From contig NZ_RPEN01000146.1 of NCBI RefSeq assembly GCF_003991405.1, positions 1 to 61,569 of the forward strand: a stretch of DNA of 61,569 bases, read 5' to 3'. Each line of letters begins with the position of its first letter. Position 1 is the stretch's first letter. This document shows, piece by piece, positions 1 through 8,053 of this stretch. Source of the stretch: Pseudorhodobacter sp. E13 (GTDB lineage: Bacteria > Pseudomonadota > Alphaproteobacteria > Rhodobacterales > Rhodobacteraceae). The notes beneath the pieces were generated by a model. The model saw only the letters and a list, made by a program, of their open reading frames with translations, did not search any database and was not told where the DNA came from. Both the position numbers and the translations under genes were made by a program.

Positions 1-87
1 TTCGTCTGGACAAAGTCGGCGCAAGACATCCTTACCCGCGAACGCCGCGCGCTGGACAAACTCGATGAAATTCGCGGAAATCGGTAA
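1..87 (+). CDS. C-terminal end of an unidentified protein (partial)
   Basis: An open frame enters from the left edge and closes at TAA 85-87, giving 28 residues that end in a charged helix-like tail (LDKLDEIRGNR). Too little is visible to assign a family. The codons look like the neighbouring genes, and the frame is followed by about 118 bp of non-coding, comparatively AT-rich sequence before the RTX gene. It could be chance, since only 29 codons are seen. Confidence 0.4.
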   Translation, partial: FVWTKSAQDILTRERRALDKLDEIRGNR

Positions 88-205
88 CAAGCGTCAGACT
101 CAGAACACTAGCTTTGGCAGCATTTTTGTGCCATGATAAAGGCGGATAAATACAATCACGTCAAATCGTTAACAGCAAAATTGGTTAACGCGCGAGACGA
201 AGATT

Positions 206-1321
206 TTGTCTGTAATCGAAAGGGCAATCGCCGTGCTGGGACTTTTGGGTTTATTTGGTGCGCTTTTCGGCGGCTTTGTCGCAGATGGCTTTTTGGCAGC
301 TACGCAAAAAGCAAACGGCGACGAAACTGACAATGAGGATGCGACGGATCAGACCACGGACGCGGATGGCGACGCCGAGGAGGCTGTCGACCTGCTGCAT
401 ATGGTGATGCCGTCTTACATCCCCACCGCGCATGTTGACGTGCCAGACCCTTCTGCAACGCCCGATCCTGAAACCGAAAGCAGTGATATTCCGCCGCCTC
501 CGCCAGTAGATATCGAGCTGACGGGTGAGGATGGCGATGATGTTTTGACTGGAAACGCCGGAGCAGATACCGTTGTTGGTGGTGCAGGTAATGATTTGCT
601 TGGTGGGCGTGATGGTGACGATTTGATCGAAGGCGGTTCGGGCGAAGATTACATCGACGGCGGGGCGGGCAATGATACCGTTTCGGGCGGGGATGATAAT
701 GACGTCATGCGCGGCCATGATGGCGATGATGCCATGCGTGGCGGTGCCGGGAATGATTCACTCACCGGCCATATGGATGATGATGCCATTTACGGTGATG
801 ATGGAGACGACACACTTCTGGGCGGTTCCGGTGACGATACGCTGGATGGTGGTAATGGGGATGACTGGCTGGCAGGCGGTTTCGGCAATGATGCGCTGCA
901 CGGCGCGACCGGGTCAGACACGCTGGACGGCAACAACGGCAATGACACGCTTTGGGGGTTCGACCCGAACGATCCCAGCGGCGATGATGTCGACTTCCTG
1001 AATGGTGGCGAAGGTGACGATACCCTGATGATCGGCGCGGGCGATTATGCCCATGGCGGCATGGGTGCTGATACTTTCACCATCGGCGACTGGATCGGTG
1101 AAGGGGAATATGCACATATCACCGATTACAACCCGGACGAGGATGACATCGTGGTGCTTTATGATGCAGCCGCACATCCCAATCCGCTGGTGGAACTCGT
1201 GACGGAAGAAGGGTCGGATGATGCCACGGTGCTGCTGGACGGCATCGCTCTGGCCACCATTGCAAATGGGGCGGGCCTCAGCCTTGATGCGCTGACCTTG
1301 CTGCCGTCTAACAGCCTGTAA
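206..1321 (+). CDS. RTX-type calcium-binding protein with N-terminal membrane anchor
   Basis: This 371-residue acidic protein has a hydrophobic segment at about residues 8-32 (signal anchor or uncleaved signal), an Asp/Glu- and Pro-rich linker (about 38-105), and then tandem nonapeptides of the GGxGxDxLx type (GGAGNDLLG, GGSGDDTLD) from about 107 to 245. These repeats form the Ca2+-binding parallel beta-roll of hemolysin-type proteins. The last ~100 residues contain the usual FTIGDW / I.DYNPDEDDIVV-like capping region of secreted RTX proteins. The start is a TTG at 206; no in-frame ATG lies near it, so the exact start is uncertain. No protease or lipase domain is present, so it is probably a surface or exported structural Ca2+-binding protein rather than an enzyme. 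No type I secretion genes are adjacent. Confidence 0.85.
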   Translation: MSVIERAIAVLGLLGLFGALFGGFVADGFLAATQKANGDETDNEDATDQTTDADGDAEEAVDLLHMVMPSYIPTAHVDVPDPSATPDPETESSDIPPPPPVDIELTGEDGDDVLTGNAGADTVVGGAGNDLLGGRDGDDLIEGGSGEDYIDGGAGNDTVSGGDDNDVMRGHDGDDAMRGGAGNDSLTGHMDDDAIYGDDGDDTLLGGSGDDTLDGGNGDDWLAGGFGNDALHGATGSDTLDGNNGNDTLWGFDPNDPSGDDVDFLNGGEGDDTLMIGAGDYAHGGMGADTFTIGDWIGEGEYAHITDYNPDEDDIVVLYDAAAHPNPLVELVTEEGSDDATVLLDGIALATIANGAGLSLDALTLLPSNSL

Positions 1322-1325
1322 ACCG

Positions 1326-2225
1326 CTAACCCCTGCCGTTTTGAAAAAACGGCAGAAAGGCCGAAAGAACTGCCGCCGGGTTTTCCTCCATGACGAAATG
1401 CCCACTTTCACAGACTGCAGAAGTCACCTCCGTGGCCCAGTTGCGCCAGATTTGCGCAGGGTCGCCGGTGCGCGCGGGAAAGCCATGGTGCCCATACAGA
1501 AAATGCAACGGGGCTGTAATGCGGCGGCCTGCATTGCGATCTTCTTCATCATGGCGCCGGTCGGTAAAGGCCCCGGCCCGGTAATCCGCGCACATGGCAT
1601 GAACCCGCGCCGGGTCGCGCGCTTGGGCACGATAGCTTTCCAGCGCTTCCGCCGGAAAAACCTCCAGCGATTTGGACAGTGTCCAACTCGCCAAGGTCCA
1701 ATCGACATAGGCAACCGGATCGGCATTGATCATCCGCTCTGGCAAAGGCGCAGGCTGGGCCAGAAAGGTCCAGTGATAGGCTGCCATCGCCATCTCTGCC
1801 CCCCATGCTGCCCAATAATCAGCCGTGGGTGCAATCTCGATGATCCCCAGCCGTGACACCAAAGCCGGATGATCCAACGCCAGCCGATAAGCCACGCGCG
1901 CACCCCGGTCATGCCCCAGAACCATGGCTTGCGGGATCGACAGCGCCGCCATCAAACCCGCAATATCGCGGGCCATCTGCCGCTTGGAATAGGCGTGATG
2001 CCCGGCATCATCGGCGGGCGCATCGCTTTGCCCATAGCCGCGCAAATCAGGGATGATGACCTGAAAGGCCTGCGCCAGTTGCGGGGCCACCTTGGCCCAA
2101 CACATCCCGTTCTGCGGATAGCCGTGCAAACAGATCAACGGTTGCCCCTGCCCCGCCACCTGCACCGACAGGCGCAGATCACCACAGTCGACCATCATCC
2201 GCTTAAACCCGGCGATCTCGGCCAT
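1326..2225 (-). CDS. Alpha/beta hydrolase of the fluoroacetate dehalogenase family
   Basis: The 299-residue protein has an alpha/beta-hydrolase fold with an oxyanion HGYPQ motif (34-38) and the nucleophile motif GHDRGAR (nucleophile Asp106, Arg107, Arg110). The carboxylate/halide-binding residues of haloacetate dehalogenases are also present: His151-Trp152 in YHWTFLAQPAPLPE and Tyr215 in DYRAGA. The catalytic base is His276 in SGHF. From memory it resembles the fluoroacetate dehalogenase RPA1163 of Rhodopseudomonas palustris along its whole length. One departure is that the catalytic acid, Asp after the fifth strand in that enzyme, is Glu130 here. It would hydrolyse a 2-haloacid or an epoxide-like ester; the true substrate is unknown. 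It ends convergently 4 bp from the RTX gene. Confidence 0.85.
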   Translation of the reverse strand: MAEIAGFKRMMVDCGDLRLSVQVAGQGQPLICLHGYPQNGMCWAKVAPQLAQAFQVIIPDLRGYGQSDAPADDAGHHAYSKRQMARDIAGLMAALSIPQAMVLGHDRGARVAYRLALDHPALVSRLGIIEIAPTADYWAAWGAEMAMAAYHWTFLAQPAPLPERMINADPVAYVDWTLASWTLSKSLEVFPAEALESYRAQARDPARVHAMCADYRAGAFTDRRHDEEDRNAGRRITAPLHFLYGHHGFPARTGDPAQIWRNWATEVTSAVCESGHFVMEENPAAVLSAFLPFFQNGRG

Positions 2226-2258
2226 TCTAAACCTCCTCAGGGGTGCAGACCCAGGGCC

Positions 2259-2765
2259 TTAAACCCACGGCTCGGGTTGTCTGTCATAGGCAATATAAAG
2301 CGGATGCTTTGGCTGTCCAAATTTCGTCAGACCCAACTGATAGAGCGGCACCCCCAAGGGCCGCAACAAGCCCTCCACCGCCACACCCCGGTCTAGATGG
2401 GCACCATGGCTGCCCCATGCGCAAACCAACCGGTCCGCCCATGCCGCCGCCGCCAAAATCGCCGCATCATTGCCCGCGCCCACCGGGTCCGCCTGCGCCC
2501 GCATCACCCGCGGGTCCGTGGCCCGATAGGCAAAGATATTCACCACCCGAAACGCACCATAGCCCAAAGCCCGCGCCCGCCGCTCGCAGCGTTCCACCGT
2601 CGGGTCATTCTGCACCTCGGTCGCGGTCGAAGGGTTCAACATCACAAACGCAATCTTGCCCCCCTCCACATCCCAAACCCGCGTCAGGGCATAGCGATAG
2701 GCCTCACAGTCGGAATACTCGGCCACGCTTTCCGCATCGCCTTTGGTGAACCGCTTGATAATCAT
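2259..2765 (-). CDS. DUF1643 domain-containing protein
   Basis: The protein of about 168 residues matches the DUF1643 family: an N-terminal YSDCExYRYxLTRVW segment, the family motif VMLNPSTATEVQNDPTVERCERRA, and a later VNIFAYRATDPR. Function is unknown; members are sometimes found near mobile or phage DNA but also as stand-alone chromosomal genes, as here. The start is taken at 2765 (MIIKRF) because homologous proteins begin close to that point; an ATG four codons upstream (2777) is also possible. It lies 33 bp downstream of the hydrolase's start and on the same strand. Confidence 0.8.
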   Translation of the reverse strand: MIIKRFTKGDAESVAEYSDCEAYRYALTRVWDVEGGKIAFVMLNPSTATEVQNDPTVERCERRARALGYGAFRVVNIFAYRATDPRVMRAQADPVGAGNDAAILAAAAWADRLVCAWGSHGAHLDRGVAVEGLLRPLGVPLYQLGLTKFGQPKHPLYIAYDRQPEPWV

Positions 2766-2826
2766 TCCCGCCCCCATCTTCCGCCTGCAACCCTACGAAA
2801 TCCGCAACGCAAACAGAACCACCCTC

Positions 2827-2899
2827 ATTTCATCTATTCAAAAATATCCCGGGGGTCATTGCATTGCAGCGCAATGCAATGTAGGGGGCAGCACCCCCC
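2827..2899. repeat. Composite intergenic repeat element (copy A)
   Basis: The element consists of a TTCATCTATT..AAAATATCCC box followed by GGGGGT. Next comes a perfect 11-bp inverted repeat (2857-2867 with 2871-2881, loop AGC) and then a GGGGG/CCCCC hairpin (2884-2898). The same order with a different hairpin stem recurs at 25169-25245, and parts of it occur near 11166-11240 and 52026-52050. It sits between the 5' end of the DUF1643 gene and the 3' end of pnp. Confidence 0.7.
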
Positions 2900-2943
2900 T
2901 TCTTACCAAAAAGGCTTATGCCGTAGGCATTCCGCCGGATACG

Positions 2944-2977
2944 AAAAAGGCCCCGGCGTTTCCACCGGGGCCTTTTC
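2944..2977 (-). terminator. Rho-independent terminator of pnp
   Basis: The inverted repeat GGCCCCGG...CCGGGGCC has an A-tract on one side and TTTT on the other. Read on the minus strand it gives a GC stem followed by TTTTT, 17 bp after the pnp stop codon. It may act in both directions. Confidence 0.85.
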
Positions 2978-2993
2978 CATTAATCCCGAAAGA

Positions 2994-5126
2994 TCACGCT
3001 TCGGCAGCAGCCTCGGTGATCTCTTCGCCGGTTTCCTGGTCCACCATCTTCATGCCCAGGCGAACCTTGCCGCGATCGTCAAAGCCCAGCAGCTTTACTT
3101 TCACTTCCTGACCTTCTTTCAGCGCCTCATTCGGGTGCTGCAAACGCTTGTTGGCGATTTGGGACACATGGACCAAACCGTCACGCTTGCCAAAGAAGTT
3201 CACGAAGGCGCCGAAATCGACCAGTTTCACAACCTTACCGGTGTAAACCTTGCCTTCTTCCGGCTCTGCCACGATCGACCAGATCATGTCATAGGCCTTC
3301 TTGATCGCATCGGCGTTGTTGGATGCGATCTTGATCACGCCATCATCGTTGATATCAACCTTGGCACCCGACACTTCGACGATCTCGCGGATCACCTTGC
3401 CACCCGAACCGATCACTTCACGGATCTTGTCGGTGGGCACGGTCATGGTTTCGATCTTCGGTGCATAAGCGCTGAACGCCTGTGCCGAGGTCAACGCCTT
3501 GGCCATTTCGCCAAGAATGTGCATCCGGCCATCCTTGGCCTGTGCCAGCGCTTTTTCCATGATCGCGGGTGTGATGCCTGCAACCTTGATGTCCATCTGA
3601 AGGCTGGTGATGCCGTTTTCGGTGCCAGCCACCTTGAAGTCCATATCGCCAAGGTGATCTTCGTCACCCAGGATATCGGACAGGATCGCGAACTTGCCAT
3701 CCTCTTCCAGAATCAGACCCATCGCCACGCCAGCAACCGGGGCTTTCAGCGGCACGCCTGCATCCATCATGGACAAGGAGCCACCGCAAACCGATGCCAT
3801 CGAGGAGGAACCGTTGGATTCCGTGATCTCGGACACCACGCGGATGGTGTAGGGGAAATCAGTTGCCGCAGGCAGAACGGCCTGAAGCGCGCGCCATGCC
3901 AGCTTGCCGTGACCAATCTCACGACGGCCGGGGGGGCCAAAGCGGCCCACTTCGCCCACCGAATAGGGGGGGAAGTTATAGTGCAGCAGGAAGTTCGACT
4001 TCGACGTGCCAGTCAGCGCGTCAATGAACTGCTCATCCTCGCCGGTGCCCAAAGTGGTGACAACCAGACCTTGGGTTTCGCCACGGGTGAAAAGCGCCGA
4101 CCCATGGGTGCGCGGCAGGATACCGGTTTCCGACACGATCGGGCGGATGGTGGTGGTATCACGGCCATCAATGCGCGGTGCGCCGTTGATGATATCGCCG
4201 CGCAGCACGCTTGCTTCCAGCTTCTTGATCGCGGCGCCAAGGTTGTCGTCGGCAAGATCTTCTTCCGACAACGCGGCCTTGATCGCGTCAACAGCGGCAG
4301 AGATTGCGGTGGTGCGCTCTTGCTTGTCGCGGATGGCGAAGGCGGCGCGCATGTCTTTTTCACCAGCGGCTTTCACGCGGGCATAAAGCTCCGAGTAATC
4401 CGGCGGGGTGAAATCAAAGGGTTCTTCCGCGCACTCTTCTGCGAAATCCATGATCAGGTCGATCACGGGCTGGATGCTGTCATGCGCGAATTTCACCGCA
4501 CCCAGCATTTCGGCTTCCGACAGCTCATAGGCTTCGGATTCCACCATCATCACGGCGTCTTTGGTGCCTGCCACAACCAGATCGAGCCGCTGCTCGGGGT
4601 TGTTGCGCAGGTTCATCATGTCGTCGCAGGACGGGTTCAGCACATATTCGCCATCGACAAAACCAACACGCGCACCGGCAATCGGGCCCATGAAGGGCGC
4701 GCCGGAAATCGTCAGCGCCGCAGAGGCTGCGATCATCGCCAGCACGTCCGGCTCATTTTCCAGATCGTGCGACAGAACCGTGCAGATCACCAGAACTTCG
4801 TTTTTAAACCCATCGACGAACAGCGGGCGGATCGGACGGTCGATCAGGCGCGAGGTCAGGGTTTCTTTTTCCGACGGCCGCGCTTCGCGCTTGAAGAAGC
4901 CACCCGGAACTTTACCAGCAGCGTAATACCGCTCTTGGTAGTGAACTGTCAGAGGGAAGAAGTCCTGGCCCGGCTTTTGCGATTTCGCAAAGGTCACGTT
5001 GGCCATGACAGAGGTTTCGCCCAGCGTGGCGATGACCGAACCATCAGCCTGACGGGCCACTTTACCCGTTTCCAGCGTGAGCGTTTCACCGCCCCATTCG
5101 ATCGATTTTTTGGTTACATTAAACAT
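2994..5126 (-). CDS. pnp: Polynucleotide phosphorylase
   Basis: This 710-residue 3'-5' exoribonuclease degrades RNA phosphorolytically and is a core component of the degradosome. Two RNase PH domains are joined by an all-alpha linker; the second carries [10 protein letters not shown]-like and [18 protein letters not shown] motifs. A KH domain with [10 protein letters not shown] (568-577) and an S1 domain starting about residue 626 ([20 protein letters not shown]) follow. Length and domain order are complete. In many bacteria pnp follows rpsO; here the 246 bp upstream (5127-5372) lack rpsO, so pnp must use its own promoter or rpsO has moved. The ribosome-binding AGGAAA lies just before ATG 5126. 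Confidence 0.98.
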   Translation of the reverse strand: MFNVTKKSIEWGGETLTLETGKVARQADGSVIATLGETSVMANVTFAKSQKPGQDFFPLTVHYQERYYAAGKVPGGFFKREARPSEKETLTSRLIDRPIRPLFVDGFKNEVLVICTVLSHDLENEPDVLAMIAASAALTISGAPFMGPIAGARVGFVDGEYVLNPSCDDMMNLRNNPEQRLDLVVAGTKDAVMMVESEAYELSEAEMLGAVKFAHDSIQPVIDLIMDFAEECAEEPFDFTPPDYSELYARVKAAGEKDMRAAFAIRDKQERTTAISAAVDAIKAALSEEDLADDNLGAAIKKLEASVLRGDIINGAPRIDGRDTTTIRPIVSETGILPRTHGSALFTRGETQGLVVTTLGTGEDEQFIDALTGTSKSNFLLHYNFPPYSVGEVGRFGPPGRREIGHGKLAWRALQAVLPAATDFPYTIRVVSEITESNGSSSMASVCGGSLSMMDAGVPLKAPVAGVAMGLILEEDGKFAILSDILGDEDHLGDMDFKVAGTENGITSLQMDIKVAGITPAIMEKALAQAKDGRMHILGEMAKALTSAQAFSAYAPKIETMTVPTDKIREVIGSGGKVIREIVEVSGAKVDINDDGVIKIASNNADAIKKAYDMIWSIVAEPEEGKVYTGKVVKLVDFGAFVNFFGKRDGLVHVSQIANKRLQHPNEALKEGQEVKVKLLGFDDRGKVRLGMKMVDQETGEEITEAAAEA

Positions 5127-5372
5127 TCATCGTTTCCTATATGGAGGCATCCCGGCGTTCCGGGCCCCCCGTTGCATAGCGGCCCCATTGCCGCCGCCCC
5201 CTATCCTTTGCATGTGGCCGGGGGCAGGCCTCACGTCACAGATGTGGCGCGCATACAGGAAAACGGGCCGTTTGGGAAGGGGCGCGCGATGGCTGGGGCT
5301 GCGGGCGCGGCGAACACGCGTTCCATCCCGCCAATTCCGCGTGCAAGGCGTGGCATCAACGGGGGCCTGCCT

Positions 5373-5711
5373 TTACAGCGTGATCTTGCCCGCGTGCCAG
5401 CCGGTCAGAAACGCCTCGATGCTGGGGGCGAGCAGACTGTGCCTATCTTCCATTCCGTAAAAGGCCCAAAGGCCCGCCTGCCCTTCGCGGAAACAAAAAC
5501 AGATCCCATCCACGCCCGCGTAGCCGATCACCAGATCGGGGTGATCTTTGCTTTCGTATATGTCCTGAACCGGCAGAACCAATGGTGTGTAGCTTGCCGC
5601 ATCAAAGACGCCGTCCTGATAAGACTGGAAATATTCGGTGCAGGCCGGAGCCCAGCGCTTGGCGGTTTCTGGCGTAAGCGCTGGCCGATTTTCGTAAGGG
5701 GAATGGGACAT
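5373..5711 (-). CDS. Hypothetical protein, 112 residues
   Basis: A compact soluble protein without signal peptide or membrane segment. Its C-terminal part, VIGYAGVDGICFCFREGQAGLWAFYGMEDRHSLL followed by a helix, is reminiscent of SMI1/KNR4-like or small immunity-type folds, but I do not recognise the family. Codon use fits the neighbours and the start has plausible spacing. A 9-bp inverted repeat with a 6-nt loop (5734-5757) lies about 20 bp upstream of the start and could be a regulatory hairpin or operator. Confidence 0.65.
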   Translation of the reverse strand: MSHSPYENRPALTPETAKRWAPACTEYFQSYQDGVFDAASYTPLVLPVQDIYESKDHPDLVIGYAGVDGICFCFREGQAGLWAFYGMEDRHSLLAPSIEAFLTGWHAGKITL

Positions 5712-5733
5712 TCGCAGCCACTTTCTGACGGGT

Positions 5734-5757
5734 CTCGCAAGCGCTAAGGCTTGCGAG
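5734..5757. repeat. 9-bp inverted repeat upstream of 5711 gene
   Basis: CTCGCAAGC and GCTTGCGAG flank a 6-nt loop GCTAAG. It lies between the interrupted PNPOx gene's 3' end and the start of the 112-residue gene. No T-run follows on either strand, so it is more likely an operator or mRNA leader hairpin than an intrinsic terminator. Confidence 0.5.
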
Positions 5758-5792
5758 GATTTGCGTCAAGGCATTGGCCCCAAATGAACGGT

Positions 5793-6272
5793 TTAAAACA
5801 CCACGACCCCCTGATCGCCCACATCCGGTTTTTCATCGCTCAGCTTTGCCTTGGCCAATTCGTAGAAAAAGCTCAGGCTGCTGGTGGTGGTCAGCGACAG
5901 TTATGCCTCACGCGGGGTGAAGCACAGAAGGCGGACATCGGGGTCGGCTTTGCCGCCTTCGAACCAGCTATCGGCGACAAAGCTCCACACCTCATCCAGC
6001 GCTTCGCGGTCGGCAGAAAGGGCCAGCGTGCCGTCAATATCGGCATAAAGGCCTTGGTCATTGTCGGCGATAACAAGCTGCGCCTCGCAGGGGCCTGCGG
6101 CGACACCTTGGGCCAGATCGGTGCCTTGCGCCGTGATGAACCAGATTTTCCCCGGTATATCATCATCGACACGGGGCGACATGGCGACAAGCCGCCCCTT
6201 GCCCTTGAGGCCAAGCATGCCGGTGCGCACGTCCTCCATCCGGTCCCAGAACTCTGCTTTCAGGTCTTTCAT
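5793..6272 (-). pseudogene. Pyridoxamine-phosphate-oxidase-like general stress protein, interrupted by in-frame TAA
   Basis: The first 123 codons (6272 to 5904) encode a split-barrel flavin-binding protein of the PNPOx-like / general stress protein 26 family: FWDRMEDVRTGMLGL, GKIWFITA, ALVIADND-like strand, WFEGGKADPDVRLLCFTPREA. They end at a TAA (5901-5903). The same frame then continues without a further stop for 35 codons to TAA 5793-5795. This tail, beginning LSLTTTSSLSFFYELAKAKLSDEKPDVGD, is the C-terminal end I recall for this family. One base change (GAA to TAA) would explain it. The gene is therefore recently inactivated, truncated but functional, read through, or miscalled in sequencing. 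It lies downstream of the esterase operon on the same strand. Confidence 0.8.
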
Positions 6273-6350
6273 CGCGCTTACTCCTTTGCGTGGGCTTGCG
6301 GATATAACGCGACGGGGCGGGTTTCGTTCCCTTTGCGAAAGATGGTCGGC

Positions 6351-7277
6351 TTAGCCCAGCTTTCCATCCACCGCCTCTGCGAAACGGGCGCAGAGATAGG
6401 CCAAGGCACGTTGACCGGGTGCAGAGCGGGGGGCGAACACCTCTGCCCCGTGATAGGCACCGGGGGTGATCTGAAACGCGGTGGCGACACCAGCGGCGCG
6501 CAAACGGTCAAAATAAAGCGTATTCTCAGGGCAAAACAAATCGCAATCGCCCACCATGCCCACAGCGGGCGGCAGGCCAGACAAATCGGCGGCGCGGGCG
6601 GGCGCGGCATAGGCGCTGGCTGCGCCGCCCCCAAGATAAAGGCCCCACGCCAGACGGTTCTTGGCAAGGCTCCATGTCAGGGTAGACGGATCTGCGCCGG
6701 TGCCGGTGCAACGATCATCCAGCATCGCGGCAATCGGGAATTGGCAGGCAATGCGCGGCCCACCCTGATCGCGGACCAGAAGGCAGAGCGCGGCTGCCAA
6801 CCCGCCCCCCGCGCTTTGGCCCATCACCATGATCTGGTCGGCGCTACCGCCAAGCTGTTCGGCATGTTGCGCAGCCCAGTGCAGGACATCGCGGCAATCG
6901 TCCAGCGCTGCGGAAAACGCGGCCTGCAACGCGCGGCGATAGTGGGGGGCAATGATCACGCAGGGCCGCGTGGCCATAAGCCGGGCAAAAAGCGCATAGT
7001 CCTGCTGCGGCGTGCCGATTGCATAGCCGCCACCGTGCAGATGCAGCAGGATGGGCAGGCGGCCCTCGGCCTGTTTGGGGCGCAGAACCTCGGTGCGGAT
7101 GGTGCCGCCGCCGCGTCGCGGCACCTGAACCCGCTGATTGATCATGCCTTTCGGCACTTTCCAACCCGTGGCATAGGCCATCAGATGCATCATGCGCAGG
7201 CCCGTGACCGTATCGGGGATGGCTTTGACAAAGCGGTAAGCCGCCGTCTTTGCCGTGGGGTCGACCTGCGCCGCCAT
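6351..7277 (-). CDS. Alpha/beta hydrolase, hormone-sensitive-lipase-like esterase
   Basis: A 308-residue esterase of the HSL/GDXG group: oxyanion motif HGGGYA (81-86), nucleophile elbow GQSAGGG (Ser155), a probable acid near Asp246 (GDCDLF), and catalytic His276 (GAYHGAEVF). The elbow has Gln where most members have Asp (GDSAGG). It would hydrolyse short-chain acyl or aryl esters. Its ATG directly abuts the stop codon of the upstream DUF4336 gene (7278), so the two form a translationally coupled operon transcribed away from the TetR gene at 8054. That regulator is the obvious candidate for controlling it. Confidence 0.88.
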   Translation of the reverse strand: MAAQVDPTAKTAAYRFVKAIPDTVTGLRMMHLMAYATGWKVPKGMINQRVQVPRRGGGTIRTEVLRPKQAEGRLPILLHLHGGGYAIGTPQQDYALFARLMATRPCVIIAPHYRRALQAAFSAALDDCRDVLHWAAQHAEQLGGSADQIMVMGQSAGGGLAAALCLLVRDQGGPRIACQFPIAAMLDDRCTGTGADPSTLTWSLAKNRLAWGLYLGGGAASAYAAPARAADLSGLPPAVGMVGDCDLFCPENTLYFDRLRAAGVATAFQITPGAYHGAEVFAPRSAPGQRALAYLCARFAEAVDGKLG

Positions 7278-7979
7278 TCAGGCCAGACCCGCGCCAAGCC
7301 AGCGAAACGCCTGGCGCAAGACCGGCGTGGCCCCCGTTTGCAGCGGCGGGCCATGGGCGATAATCAAACGCTCTGGCTGCCATGCCAAAACCTGTGCCGC
7401 TGCTTTGCGAGCGGCGGGCCTGTCGCGAAAGGCCAGCCGGAATTTGCGCGGAACGGCAGGCGACGCTTCGGTCATCAGGTCCAGCCTGGCGACAAGGCGG
7501 CGCCACCCGCTGAACCAGTCGCGCGGCAATTGCTGTAGCAGGTCGGTGAAAATAGCCGTGCCGCTGGCGCGGTGGAAGAACACGACCTCGGTTGTGATGG
7601 CATTGCCCCAAAACACCACCTGATCCAGCGCCCCCTGCCAATCAGCAAGAGGCGCATCGGTCAATTCAGTCGCAAAGGGGATATCGGGGCGGGCCTGCGA
7701 AAGTTTTGGCGCGGCGTGAAAAGCAGCGCCCGGATAGGCCGTGCGCCATTCGGTCAGAAAGCTGTCATGTAGCGCATTGGGGGCCACCACATGCTGCAAC
7801 GGCCCAAGTGCGGACAGCGCTGCTGCAAGCCCGTCCGAAAGCGCGACAGGCGACCAGATAAACAGCCCGCCCTGCGGCAAGCGGATCACGGCCATGCGGG
7901 TTGGATAGCAAAAACCCAGCGCCGCCGTCAGCTTTGGCCCCTCAGCCAGCCAGATCTCTGGCCCGAATTTGGTCAGCAT
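7278..7979 (-). CDS. DUF4336 domain-containing protein
   Basis: The 233-residue protein has the DUF4336 layout: an N-terminal EIWLAEGP segment, HVVAPNALHDSFLTEW with a metal-binding-like Asn/His region, VVFFHRASGTAIFTDLLQ, and IIAHGPP near the C-terminus. The family is related to the metallo-beta-lactamase fold and has no assigned reaction. It is the first gene of the operon with the HSL-type esterase (stop and start abut) and is divergent from the TetR regulator. The two palindromes at 8021-8053 lie about 40 bp upstream of its start. Confidence 0.8.
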   Translation of the reverse strand: MLTKFGPEIWLAEGPKLTAALGFCYPTRMAVIRLPQGGLFIWSPVALSDGLAAALSALGPLQHVVAPNALHDSFLTEWRTAYPGAAFHAAPKLSQARPDIPFATELTDAPLADWQGALDQVVFWGNAITTEVVFFHRASGTAIFTDLLQQLPRDWFSGWRRLVARLDLMTEASPAVPRKFRLAFRDRPAARKAAAQVLAWQPERLIIAHGPPLQTGATPVLRQAFRWLGAGLA

Positions 7980-8020
7980 CGCCGCCCCTTTCGATCACGC
8001 AACAGATTGCCGGATCAAAT

Positions 8021-8053
8021 TTATACTCGTGTATAAATTATACAAGAGTGTAA
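8021..8053. promoter_or_regulatory. Double palindromic operator between the esterase operon and its TetR gene
   Basis: Two copies of a 6-4-6 palindrome lie side by side: TTATACtcgtGTATAA (8021-8036, perfect) and TTATACaagaGTGTAA (8038-8053, one mismatch). Their centres are 17 bp apart. The second ends exactly at the TetR ATG (8054). This arrangement is typical of an autoregulating TetR repressor that also shuts a divergent operon; binding itself is inferred. Confidence 0.8.

Noticed and set aside
5127-5372. rpsO upstream of pnp
   Set aside because: The 246-bp gap is too short for the 89-residue S15 protein, and no S15-like frame is present on either strand.
2397-5747. Very long open frame (over 1100 codons) antisense to pnp
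   Set aside because: It mirrors pnp codon structure; GC-rich third positions keep the antisense frame open. The translation is His/Gln/Arg-rich without any domain, while pnp on the other strand is certain.
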